A stretch of 32,402 nt of DNA from Iodobacter sp. GTDB taxonomy: Bacteria; Pseudomonadota; Gammaproteobacteria; Burkholderiales; Chitinibacteraceae. The position numbers and the translations under genes are program-made. The number at the start of each line of letters is the position of its first letter. The first letter of the stretch is position 1. The notes under the pieces are model-generated. The model did no database searches, had not been told where the DNA came from, and saw nothing but the letters and a program-made list of their open reading frames with translations. The stretch is from NCBI RefSeq assembly GCF_025352645.1, contig NZ_JANXSO010000076.1, forward strand, positions 1 to 32,402, written 5' to 3'. Below are positions 1-7,677 of the stretch, in pieces.

Positions 1-91
1 CATGTTGGTTGGTGATCGTTTTAATACCTGCTTCGCCCGTTAAATATTGCTGAACGGCAGTAAGTTTGAATTGCATTGTGTACTTGGACAT
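1..91 (-). CDS. IS3-family transposase OrfA, N-terminal fragment
   Basis: An ATG at 89-91 opens a minus-strand frame that runs off the left edge of the window, giving 30 residues. It begins MSKYTMQFKLTAVQQYL and continues into GEAGIKTITNQH. This is the usual start of the helix-turn-helix OrfA protein of IS3-family elements, which binds the IS ends and is fused to the DDE catalytic OrfB by frameshifting. The position just inside a recognisable IS end supports the call. Nothing can be said about whether the full transposase is functional. Confidence 0.7.
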   Translation of the reverse strand, partial: MSKYTMQFKLTAVQQYLTGEAGIKTITNQH

Positions 92-140
92 AAAAACACC
101 CCAAAAATGGACGGGTGTCCAACTTTTGGGGTGCAGTTCA
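1..140 (-). mobile_element. IS3-family insertion sequence, outer end (partial)
   Basis: The terminal sequence, read on the minus strand from 140, begins TGAACTGCACCCCAAAAGTT. This TG-start, pyrimidine-poor end resembles IS3-family (IS150-type) ends. It is followed about 50 bases later by the start of an OrfA-type transposase gene. Only this end lies in the window, so neither the second terminal repeat nor a target duplication can be checked. The element ends 21 bases before the last base of the neighbouring peptidase stop codon, so the peptidase gene is intact. Confidence 0.75.
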
Positions 141-161
141 CTCTACGATGGGCTTTTTGCA

Positions 162-2531
162 TTATTGGGCTTTTAAATATCTCTCTAGCCACTGATCTTG
201 TTCCCACAGCATTTGCATGATGGATTCGCGGGCGCGGTAGCTGTGGCTTTCGTTGGGCAGCATGACTAAGCGCGCTCTGGTACCTAGTCCTTGTAGTGCT
301 TGGTACATGCGCTCGCTTTGGATGGGGAAGGTGCCGGAGTTGTTGTCCATTTCGCCGTGAATAAACAGCAGCGGGTCTTTGATTTGGTCGGCGTAGTTAA
401 ACGGTGCCATGGCTTGATATACGTCTTTGGCCTCCCAAAAGCTGCGGTCTTCGGACTGAAAGCCAAACGGGGTGAGCGTGCGGTTATATGCGCCAGATCT
501 GGCGATGCCTGCTTTAAATAACCGCGTATGGGCTAGCAGATTGGCGGTCATAAATGCGCCGTAGCTATGGCCACCAATGGCAATTTTATTGCGATCGGCC
601 ACGCCTAATTTCACTACCGCATCCACCGCCGCCTCGGCATTCATTTTTAGCTGTGGCAGATAGTGATCGTTGGGTTCGGTTTTGCCTTCGCCCACAATCG
701 GCATGGCGGGGTTATCCAGCACGGCGTAGCCACGGGCCAGCATGGCTTGCGGGCCGGTGTAGCTGATGCGGTTAAAGCGGTAAGGCGATTCGCGCACTTG
801 GCTGGCGAGTTGGGCGTTTTTAAATTCGCGCGGATAGGCCCACATCAGCATCGGCAGCGGGCCATCTTGCTTAGCGTTGTAGCCAGCGGGCAGATACAGC
901 GTGGCGTCTAGCTGCACGCCATCGGCACGTGGGTACTGAATTTTCTGCTTTTGCACATCCTTAAGCTGCGGGGTGGGATGTGGGAAAGCGGTGAGCGCCC
1001 GTACTGTGGCGCCAGTATGCAAATAAAAATTGGGCCGCTCGCTTGTACTTTCGCGGCTGCTGATAAATTCTGCATCACTCAGTATGGCAAGCGGGGCTTC
1101 GTAATACGGTGCTTGAGATTGCCATAGCCGCGTAGATTTTTTGTTGGCTAGAGAGTAGCGGTCTAAAAAGGGCCGGTCGCCCTCTGGGCCAGCACCTTCG
1201 CCGATGAGATAAATGGCATCGCCATTTTGTTTGATCACGCTCTGGCCGTAGGCGTTTTTGCTGGTCACCGGATCGCCCGCGTCGGCGTAGCGGTCTTCAG
1301 ATTTGCGGGCAAAGAGTAGCTCGGGCATTTGCTCAGGCTGGCCAGGCTGGATGCGCCAAGTGCGGGTATCACGGGTTTTCCACCAGCTTTCTTCAATAAT
1401 TGCCAGATGATCGTCGCCCCACACTACAGAAGCGCCGCGCCATGCTAAATCGATGAGTTTTTGGGCTGGGGCATTAAACGGTGCGGCCTGTTGATAGAGG
1501 GTGTCGCGGATGTTCGCTTCTTTACTTGGATCGCCACCGTCTTGGGCTTCTAGCCAAGTTAAAGTGGCTGGCTGATCGTTTCGCCATGCAAAATCACGCG
1601 GGCCACTGGCCACGGCGTCATTGCCAGGTGGGATGCGGTCTTGCAAAGGTCGCTCTGCAATGGTTTTGATAAGCTTGCCTTGGCGATTCCATACTTCATA
1701 AGTCTGCGGAAAATAAGACACTGGAAGCAGGTAGGAATAGGGGCGGCGTAAAGATTGGGTGAAAATTAGTTGCCCATCAGGCGAGGCACTGGCGGCGAGC
1801 AGGGTGAGCGGTTTGGCGATTTTTTTGATCTCGCCATTTAAATTCACGGTGGCTAGCTGGCTTTGTAAGTGCCAGTCGAGCAAATCTGCATCTGCCTGTG
1901 TTTTTAGCATATCAGGGTAGGTGCGGATTTGGCTTTTGCTGCCTGGCTGGCTGTCTTGGGTATTGGGGCCGGTTGGTGTAGCGGGGGCGGTAGGAGCACT
2001 GCTTGCGGGTGCTAGCTGCACCAGTAATTGCTCGCTAGCGCTAAGCCAGCTGAAACCCGCGCTGCTGCTGGTATTGAGCGGTTCTTTGATTAGCTGCTTG
2101 GCACTGGCATTAGCAATATCCAGCAACCATAGCTCCACGCCTTGATTACCCCAGCGGCTAAATGCCACCCAGTGCTCATTGGCCGACCAAGCGGTGTCGG
2201 CAATGCGTGCATCCTTAGGCAGGCCACTTACCGCGCGGCTTTGGCCGGTTTTAATATCTAAGAGGCTGATACCGCTAGCAAAATCAAAGCGGCTCTGGCT
2301 GCGCATTTTTGGGTTTAGCCGCAGCCCCGCAAGTTTTAATTCTGGCTGGGCTACATCGGCAATGCTGGGTAAACCGGGCAGGCTGAGCAATAGCGCGGTG
2401 CCGTGCTTGGGCCCAAGGCGAAACAACGGCCCGCGAGGTGCATCGACTAAGGCTTGCAGTTCAGCGGGGGGAGTTTGATAGGCGTTGACGATAGGACTCA
2501 TAAATAAGGCAATCAGCAGTAAGCGGCGCAT
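162..2531 (-). CDS. Secreted S9-family serine peptidase, resembling glutamyl endopeptidase (S9D)
   Basis: This is a 789-residue alpha/beta-hydrolase peptidase. Residues 1-18 form a signal peptide, so it should act in the periplasm or outside the cell. Residues about 40-510 are the beta-propeller-like N-terminal region. The catalytic domain follows, with nucleophile Ser656 in GGHSYGAFM, Asp729 in HGEMDNNSG and His763 in NESHSYR, which is the complete prolyl-oligopeptidase-clan triad. The stretch around 600-760, including LDNPAMPIVGEG and SGAYNRTLTPFGFQ, looks most like the glutamyl endopeptidases known from plant chloroplasts and some bacteria; that sub-assignment is by memory of the family. 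A low-complexity Pro/Ala/Ser patch at about 175-200 interrupts the propeller. It appears monocistronic, facing away from sspB with about 140 bases between the sspB stop and its start. An IS ends directly downstream. Confidence 0.88.
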   Translation of the reverse strand: MRRLLLIALFMSPIVNAYQTPPAELQALVDAPRGPLFRLGPKHGTALLLSLPGLPSIADVAQPELKLAGLRLNPKMRSQSRFDFASGISLLDIKTGQSRAVSGLPKDARIADTAWSANEHWVAFSRWGNQGVELWLLDIANASAKQLIKEPLNTSSSAGFSWLSASEQLLVQLAPASSAPTAPATPTGPNTQDSQPGSKSQIRTYPDMLKTQADADLLDWHLQSQLATVNLNGEIKKIAKPLTLLAASASPDGQLIFTQSLRRPYSYLLPVSYFPQTYEVWNRQGKLIKTIAERPLQDRIPPGNDAVASGPRDFAWRNDQPATLTWLEAQDGGDPSKEANIRDTLYQQAAPFNAPAQKLIDLAWRGASVVWGDDHLAIIEESWWKTRDTRTWRIQPGQPEQMPELLFARKSEDRYADAGDPVTSKNAYGQSVIKQNGDAIYLIGEGAGPEGDRPFLDRYSLANKKSTRLWQSQAPYYEAPLAILSDAEFISSRESTSERPNFYLHTGATVRALTAFPHPTPQLKDVQKQKIQYPRADGVQLDATLYLPAGYNAKQDGPLPMLMWAYPREFKNAQLASQVRESPYRFNRISYTGPQAMLARGYAVLDNPAMPIVGEGKTEPNDHYLPQLKMNAEAAVDAVVKLGVADRNKIAIGGHSYGAFMTANLLAHTRLFKAGIARSGAYNRTLTPFGFQSEDRSFWEAKDVYQAMAPFNYADQIKDPLLFIHGEMDNNSGTFPIQSERMYQALQGLGTRARLVMLPNESHSYRARESIMQMLWEQDQWLERYLKAQ

Positions 2532-2642
2532 GGCGTTTCATTTTAGGAGTGTATGAAGAAGTCTGTCGATTCATAGGCACTTTACATTAAGCATTTGTAG
2601 GAGGGGCAAGTTTTTTTACCCACTCTGCGCATCCGCGTGGGC

Positions 2643-2671
2643 AAAAAAAATCCCACCGCTGTGGTGGGATT
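2643..2671 (-). terminator. Rho-independent terminator after sspB
   Basis: A perfect 9-bp stem (2649-2657 with 2663-2671, core ATCCCACC/GGTGGGAT) with a 5-base loop is followed on the minus strand by eight T residues (2650-2643). It lies immediately past the sspB stop codon. Confidence 0.88.
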
Positions 2672-2674
2672 TCT

Positions 2675-3073
2675 TTACTTTACAACGCGCAACTGCGGCT
2701 TGCCAGTTGGGCGGGGAGGGGTATCGGTAGGTGGGGTGTCTTCTGGCTCTATTTCATGAGTACCTTCGTATTCAAAGCCCATTCCCTCGCCATTTTCTCT
2801 GGAGAAAATTGAAACCACGCAGCCAATTGGCACCAAAATTTCACGGGAAACGCCACTAAAGCGTGCTGAAAAGCTGATGTAATCGTTACCAATCGAGAGG
2901 TTATGCGTGGCGTTGTAGCTGATATCCAGCACAATTTCGTTATTCTTAACGTGTTCCATTGGCACTTGCATTTTGCCCATCACTCGCACAACTAAATAGG
3001 GTGTGTAAGCGTGGTCTGAGCACCATTCATGCAAGGCACGAATCAAATAAGGTTTGGTAGAGACAGTTTGCAT
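2675..3073 (-). CDS. sspB: ClpXP adaptor SspB
   Basis: 132 residues. SspB delivers ssrA-tagged and other substrates to the ClpXP protease in the cytoplasm. The folded domain spans about residues 5-105 (TKPYLIRALHEWC, then VPMEHVKNNEIVLDIS and NDYISFSARFSG, all typical of the family). It is followed by an acidic, proline-rich flexible tail. The tail ends in PQLRVVK, the short basic/hydrophobic motif that binds the ClpX N-domain. It lies downstream of sspA on the same strand, as in most Betaproteobacteria. The 156-base gap between the two genes holds a long palindromic repeat that could separate their expression. A strong terminator follows the gene. Confidence 0.95.
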   Translation of the reverse strand: MQTVSTKPYLIRALHEWCSDHAYTPYLVVRVMGKMQVPMEHVKNNEIVLDISYNATHNLSIGNDYISFSARFSGVSREILVPIGCVVSIFSRENGEGMGFEYEGTHEIEPEDTPPTDTPPRPTGKPQLRVVK

Positions 3074-3137
3074 GATTTGTCCTTTTTAAAAAGGGAGAGG
3101 GGGAAGACAACGCTTGACTCCCTATTCCTGTTCATAA

Positions 3138-3206
3138 GTAGGGCGGGTAAAACCCGCCAGATTTAGCTGCAATAAGCTTAAAAACGGCGGGTTTTACCCG
3201 CCCTAC
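3138..3206. repeat. REP-like paired palindrome between sspA and sspB
   Basis: A 21-base arm at 3138-3158 and its perfect reverse complement at 3186-3206 flank a 27-base spacer. Each arm is itself a small hairpin (GGCGGGT / ACCCGCC). The core GCGGGTTTTACCCGCCCTAC recurs with one change at about 11832-11851. This is the form of bacterial REP/BIME-type intergenic repeats. It may also attenuate or stabilise the sspA-sspB transcript. Confidence 0.75.
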
Positions 3207-3229
3207 AAATTCACACTCCCAACAAGCAT

Positions 3230-3835
3230 TTACTTACGCATTGCTTTTTCGTTCGCAGTCAGCGAATCAATAAATGCTTGGCGGCTAAACAGACGTTCGC
3301 CATATTTCATAATTGGAGCAAGTGCCTTAGTGACTTCAATACCGTAGTGCTCAAAGCGCCAGATCAATGGAGCAATTGCTACATCAAGCATAGAGAACTC
3401 TTCACCCAACATAAATTTTTGCTTAGCAAACAAAGGCGCGATTTGGGTCAGGTTATCGCGAATGGTCGTGCGCGCTTTTTCCATTTCTTTTTTGGTAGTG
3501 CCGCTGGTTTCCAGTGTTTTAACGTGGATAAATAGCTCGCGTTCAAAGTTAAACAGCATTAAACGGGCGCGGGCACGCATTACTGGATCTGCTGGCATGA
3601 GCTGCGGATGTGGGAAACGCTCGTCGATATACTCGTTGATGATATTAGATTCGTACAGAGTAAGATCGCGCTCAACCAACACAGGTACTTCGTTGTACGG
3701 GTTCATTATTGCTAAATCTTCTGGTTTGCTATGTACATCAACATCGATAATTTCGAAGTCCATGCCTTTTTCAAACAGAACAATACGGCAACGGTGACTG
3801 AACGGGCAGGATGTACCGGAATATAGCTTCATCAT
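3230..3835 (-). CDS. sspA: Stringent starvation protein A (GST-fold regulator)
   Basis: SspA is a glutathione-S-transferase-fold protein that binds RNA polymerase and affects stress and stationary-phase transcription. It shows the N-terminal thioredoxin-like domain (MKLYSGTSCPFSHRCRIVLFEKG, then NPYNEVPVLVERDLTLYESNIINEYIDERFPHP) and an all-helical C-terminal domain. The frame can be extended to a TTG at 3853. I prefer the ATG at 3833-3835 because an AGAGA ribosome-binding sequence sits about 9 bases upstream and the protein then starts at the usual family position (201 residues). The adjacent ATG at 3832 is equally possible. In Betaproteobacteria it normally follows petC; here a signalling block lies between them. 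Confidence 0.93.
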   Translation of the reverse strand: MMKLYSGTSCPFSHRCRIVLFEKGMDFEIIDVDVHSKPEDLAIMNPYNEVPVLVERDLTLYESNIINEYIDERFPHPQLMPADPVMRARARLMLFNFERELFIHVKTLETSGTTKKEMEKARTTIRDNLTQIAPLFAKQKFMLGEEFSMLDVAIAPLIWRFEHYGIEVTKALAPIMKYGERLFSRQAFIDSLTANEKAMRK

Positions 3836-4003
3836 GGCGACGGATCTCTGCAAAAGTATATGAATTGCAGCATTCTACGCAGTTTGGTGAGTTTAATCCA
3901 GAATACGACTATAAGTTACTGATTTTAAATGATTAATGTTGTTTGTTCCAAAAGCTTAATTTGTTTGAAATAGGCCGCTTAGAGTGTTAAATCACGATAA
4001 GAT

Positions 4004-4552
4004 TCACACTTCATCAATCATCACCGAGCCATCGGGGCCCCAGTTCACTCGGGTAATGCCTGGCATGGCGTCTTCTAGGCGTTTTAGCTCGTCGTCTTTT
4101 TCTTTTGATTGGCTACGAATTAGCCTTAATTCATCTGCTAGCCGCTGGTTTTCTACGCACAGTTTCTGAAAGCGTAATGCTCCGCCTACCGTAGAGCGCA
4201 GCTCAAAGTCGTGCCATGGTTTGCTTAAAAAACGATAAATTTCGACGTCGTTAATGGCCAGTACAAGCCCCGCCAGATCGGTCATGCCAGATAAAATAAT
4301 GCGCACGCAGTCAGGCTGGCGATAGCGAAAATCAGTCAAGAAGGCCACGCCATCTAAATCGGGCATGCGATAGTCGGAAATAACCAGCTGGTACTCCTGT
4401 GTTTCACTGGCTAGTAGGGCGGCTCTGGCATCTGTAAAGGTGTGGATGGTGTAGTTGGGCGACGTACCGTCAAATTCATCCTTGGCGTTGAGCGTGCGTT
4501 TTAGCGAGGAAAGGATATTGGCCTCATCGTCGACTAGAAGGATATGCGCCAT
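4004..4552 (-). CDS. Single-receiver response regulator with coiled-coil tail
   Basis: 182 residues. Residues 1-120 are a CheY-like receiver with the acidic pair Asp8/Asp9, phospho-acceptor Asp60 (VISDYRMPDLDG), Ser88 (ILSGMTD) and Lys111 (FLSKPWHD). All phosphorylation residues are present. A short insertion (about residues 24-32, KDEFDGTSP) lies after helix 1. Residues 125-165 are charged and heptad-like, probably a coiled coil. The C-terminus is a short unassigned tail, MPGITRVNWGPDGSVMIDEV. No DNA-binding or enzymatic output domain is visible. It is likely co-transcribed with, and overlaps by one base, the upstream receiver/HD-GYP gene. Its likely role is a phosphate sink or a dimerising adaptor; this is inference. 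Confidence 0.85.
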   Translation of the reverse strand: MAHILLVDDEANILSSLKRTLNAKDEFDGTSPNYTIHTFTDARAALLASETQEYQLVISDYRMPDLDGVAFLTDFRYRQPDCVRIILSGMTDLAGLVLAINDVEIYRFLSKPWHDFELRSTVGGALRFQKLCVENQRLADELRLIRSQSKEKDDELKRLEDAMPGITRVNWGPDGSVMIDEV

Positions 4553-5880
4553 TATTTCACCTGAATGTAAATGTCTAAGCTGCTGCTATCGGCAAGTTCA
4601 AATGCTCGGATATGGTTGACTAGTCGCTCATCTAGCACATGGTCTTTGGCCAGCAGCATAACGCCTGAGGCAATTAAATCGCGGGCCAGAATCATGAGTG
4701 GTTTTAAATCTTTGCTTTTTATCCGCAGCTCTTTGATGTCTGGTGTGTTTTCTGGCTTGGCAACGACAGAGCAGAAAGCCTCGACAATTTTGGGGTCATA
4801 ACGCTTGCCACTGCCGCTTTCTATATTGCTGATGGCCTCGTGTCTTGGCATAGGTTTGCCAGTTAGAAAGCCAGCTTGTAGTGCTTCAAAATCACGGCAT
4901 AAGCTTAAAATTCTTGCTCCTAGTGGAATTTCGGCGGCACCTAACTTATCTGGAAAGCCCAGACCGTCGTAACGTTCGTGCTGGCTGCGTATGATTTGTG
5001 AGGCGTTTTGTAATTGCTCTAAGGCCATCAGTGCGGCGTGGCCCTTGCTGGGATAGGTGCCATAGACATTGCGTTCTTGCAAATTCATTTCAACATAGGG
5101 TTTAGCGAGCAGGCTATCAGGCAGGCCAATTTTACCAATGGAGTGAAGTAGACCAGCGATAAAGGTGTCTTGCACTTCCGCTTCAGCCAGTTTCAGCTGG
5201 CGTGCAATCTGGCGCGCTAGATCGGCAATCACTCGAGCATGCCCAGCTAGTTTATCGGCCCGCATTTCCATTAAATTAGCAAATACTCGGATCGAAGTAA
5301 TAAAACCTTTTTTTAGCTTTTCATGTACTTCGTTTAATTCCAGCATGGTGAGTTCTAATTCGGCAGTGCGGACTTTAACTTGGCTTTCCAATGAGTTATT
5401 GAGCTTTTGTAGTTCTTCATTTTGGCGGATTACCACTATATTCAGCTGAGCTTTTTCTTTTTCTAGCCGTTTTATCGCCAAGGCCTCATCAACAATGCGC
5501 AGCATTTCTTCGTCGTCCCATGGCTTAGAGACATAACGATTAATGCGCGCTTTGTTGATGGCATCGATGGTCGAATGAATATCCGCATAGCCGGTGAGTA
5601 AAATTCGGGCGGTATCCGGCCAGTAATCAAGTGTGCTGGCTAGAAACTCCGCACCTGTCATTTCTGGCATACGCATATCTGAAATAATTAGATCTACTTT
5701 TTCCTGCGCCAGAATAAGCAAGCCTGCTGCACCGCTTTCGGCAGTTAAAACCGTATGGCCGGTTTTGCGTAACAAACGACGTAGTGCAGCAAGAATATTA
5801 ACTTCATCGTCTACACACAGCACGGTAAAGCCATGTTCTACCGGCGGCTCCGCTGTTTCGGGATGAATACTTGCTTGCAC
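4552..5880 (-). CDS. Receiver-HD-GYP protein with degenerate active site
   Basis: 442 residues. The receiver (about 17-130) is intact: Asp24/Asp25, Asp68 (IISDMRMPEMTG), Thr96 and Lys119 (SKPW). A coiled-coil linker (about 138-190) leads to an HD-GYP-type domain (about 195-375), the family that hydrolyses cyclic di-GMP. Several catalytic positions are changed. The HD pair is His246-Ser247, the later metal-binding His is Tyr276 (TYPSKG), the HH pair is Gln300-His301, GYP is GFP (308-310), and the last Asp ligand appears to be Arg329 (LCRDFEAL). Lys250 and His214 remain. Catalysis is therefore doubtful. A C-terminal extension (about 388-440) resembles that of other HD-GYP regulators. It may be a phosphorylation-controlled binding protein rather than an enzyme. 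Confidence 0.88.
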   Translation of the reverse strand: MQASIHPETAEPPVEHGFTVLCVDDEVNILAALRRLLRKTGHTVLTAESGAAGLLILAQEKVDLIISDMRMPEMTGAEFLASTLDYWPDTARILLTGYADIHSTIDAINKARINRYVSKPWDDEEMLRIVDEALAIKRLEKEKAQLNIVVIRQNEELQKLNNSLESQVKVRTAELELTMLELNEVHEKLKKGFITSIRVFANLMEMRADKLAGHARVIADLARQIARQLKLAEAEVQDTFIAGLLHSIGKIGLPDSLLAKPYVEMNLQERNVYGTYPSKGHAALMALEQLQNASQIIRSQHERYDGLGFPDKLGAAEIPLGARILSLCRDFEALQAGFLTGKPMPRHEAISNIESGSGKRYDPKIVEAFCSVVAKPENTPDIKELRIKSKDLKPLMILARDLIASGVMLLAKDHVLDERLVNHIRAFELADSSSLDIYIQVK

Positions 5881-5977
5881 GATTTATCCTTTTTAGAACC
5901 TTGATTAACAGCGTGTGGTTGGCTTAAAAAAAGTGACAAAAAATACACTCAGCCGTGATGATTATTCTTTTTATAAT

Positions 5978-7624
5978 TCATTCTTGCTGAATTGGTAGCC
6001 AGATATCGAAAGTGGTCCCTTCGCCAAGCACACTGCGCACCTCAATTCGGCCATGATGTTCCTGAATGATTCCATAAGAGAGTGACAAACCGAGTCCCGT
6101 GCCTTGGCCTATGGGCTTGGTAGTAAAAAAAGGATCAAAAATCCGGTTTACATGTTCGGCGGCAATGCCCTTACCATTATCGCTGAACGAAATACATACT
6201 TGCTGATCGACGCAGCGTGTGCGGATATATATTTTTCCTTGTTTTTCAATAGCATGGCTGGCGTTAACCAGCATATTCAAAAAAACTTGATTAAGCTGTG
6301 AAATAACACAGTTAACTAGCGGTAGGTCTCCATATTCTCGAATAACTTCTGCTTTGTATTTTATTTCATTTTGAACGATATTAAGCGTGCTGTTAATTCC
6401 GGAATGAATATCTGCATATTCCCATGTTTGATTAGAGTCAGTTCTAGAAAAGTCTTTTAGATTTTGTACAATATTTTTAACTCTTTTTATGCCTTCTCTT
6501 GATTCATTAATTAATGAATTAATGTCTTCTTTTATAAAATCAAAATCTATGTTTTTTCGTTCTTTAGCTAGTATAGAGTGCTCTTCCATATGAGGGTGAA
6601 ATATGGATTCATATTTATCTATTAAACCAAAAATGTCAGTTAAATAGCCAACTAATGCCCCAAGGTTAGAGCTGACATAGCCAATAGGATTGTTAATTTC
6701 ATGAGCAATACCTGCAGCAAGCTGCCCGATAGATGCCATCTTTTCTGACTGTAACAACTGATTCTGAACATTGCGCAGCTGATCATTAAGTATCAGCAGT
6801 TCTGAGTTTCTTTTTTCTATGGCAATGGTATTTCTTTGTGATTCTTCAACACGTATTTTTACCTCGTGTTCTAACGTTTCTTCACGATGTTTACTGGCAG
6901 TAATATTGGTACTTATTTCATAGTAGTTTTTTATTTGCCCATCGTACGTATCCATAGGTACCAGCATTGTTTCTAGCCAGTAATCTTCACCGGTTTTTGA
7001 TTTTGTACAGGTTTCAAACTGTAGTGCCTGTAAAGGTTTTAAAGCCTGTAATGATCTGGAAAAGTTTTCATCAGGGACTAGGCCAATTTCAAAGCGTGTG
7101 AGCGCTAATAATTCTTTTTTTGAATAGCCGGTAAGCTGGCAAAATGGTTTGCTGACATAGACAAAGCGGCCATTATCAGTGGTAATTGCAATCAGAGCAT
7201 TGGTATTCAGTGCATTTCTTTGGATGTCCATTTCAGACATCATGTTTTCCATTTGTTGTAACAGCAGTTTGCTATAGCTGATATCTATGGCTAGTGCGGT
7301 TATTCCCATTATTTTTCCATCGCTGTCATAATGAGGAATCCGGTGGAGCTGCATGGTTTTTTCTTGGCCATTTTTGCCTTTTAATGTGATTTCTTCATTG
7401 GTGACGCCATTGTTAAAACTGAACAGGTCACCTTTTTCTATCATTTTGGCAATATGATCTGAAAATAGATCTTTATCATATTTTCCCTGCCACTCCTCAG
7501 TATTGTTCTGAGCAAAGCTCTGCCATGCAGAGTTGGCCCATAAATAGCATAAAGAAGCGTCTTTTTGCCAAGCAGGCAAAGGCAATTGGGCGCATACACT
7601 ACTGATTAAAATAGGAGTGCTCAT
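5978..7624 (-). CDS. PAS-containing sensor histidine kinase (cytoplasmic)
   Basis: 548 residues and no membrane segment. Two PAS-like domains (about 5-115 and 140-245; the second holds FCQLTGYSKKELLAL and WLETMLVPMDTYDGQIKNYYEISTNIT) lead through a coiled coil (245-295) to the dimerisation domain. The phospho-acceptor is His308 in AAGIAHEINNPIG. The ATPase domain has Asn454 (N box), SDNGKGI (G1, Asp482), DPFFTTKP (F box) and GTGLGLS (G2, 508-514). All motifs needed for kinase activity are present. No receiver is fused to it, so it should phosphorylate the receivers encoded next to it. It follows the membrane kinase gene by 53 bases and precedes the HD-GYP gene by 97 bases. The coding sequence looks richer in A/T than the neighbouring core genes. 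Confidence 0.9.
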   Translation of the reverse strand: MSTPILISSVCAQLPLPAWQKDASLCYLWANSAWQSFAQNNTEEWQGKYDKDLFSDHIAKMIEKGDLFSFNNGVTNEEITLKGKNGQEKTMQLHRIPHYDSDGKIMGITALAIDISYSKLLLQQMENMMSEMDIQRNALNTNALIAITTDNGRFVYVSKPFCQLTGYSKKELLALTRFEIGLVPDENFSRSLQALKPLQALQFETCTKSKTGEDYWLETMLVPMDTYDGQIKNYYEISTNITASKHREETLEHEVKIRVEESQRNTIAIEKRNSELLILNDQLRNVQNQLLQSEKMASIGQLAAGIAHEINNPIGYVSSNLGALVGYLTDIFGLIDKYESIFHPHMEEHSILAKERKNIDFDFIKEDINSLINESREGIKRVKNIVQNLKDFSRTDSNQTWEYADIHSGINSTLNIVQNEIKYKAEVIREYGDLPLVNCVISQLNQVFLNMLVNASHAIEKQGKIYIRTRCVDQQVCISFSDNGKGIAAEHVNRIFDPFFTTKPIGQGTGLGLSLSYGIIQEHHGRIEVRSVLGEGTTFDIWLPIQQE

Positions 7625-7677
7625 AGTGCAACCTTTAATTGATATATATTAAATAGCTATAAATGAATAAATAACAT

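Noticed and set aside
1921-2478. Plus-strand frames opposite the S9 peptidase gene
   Set aside because: These are shadows of the long minus-strand coding sequence, with no family features and no ribosome-binding sites.
3836-4003. Promoter for sspA (TAGAAT and TATACT -10-like hexamers)
   Set aside because: Neither hexamer has a recognisable -35 partner at 16-18 bases, so no promoter is claimed.
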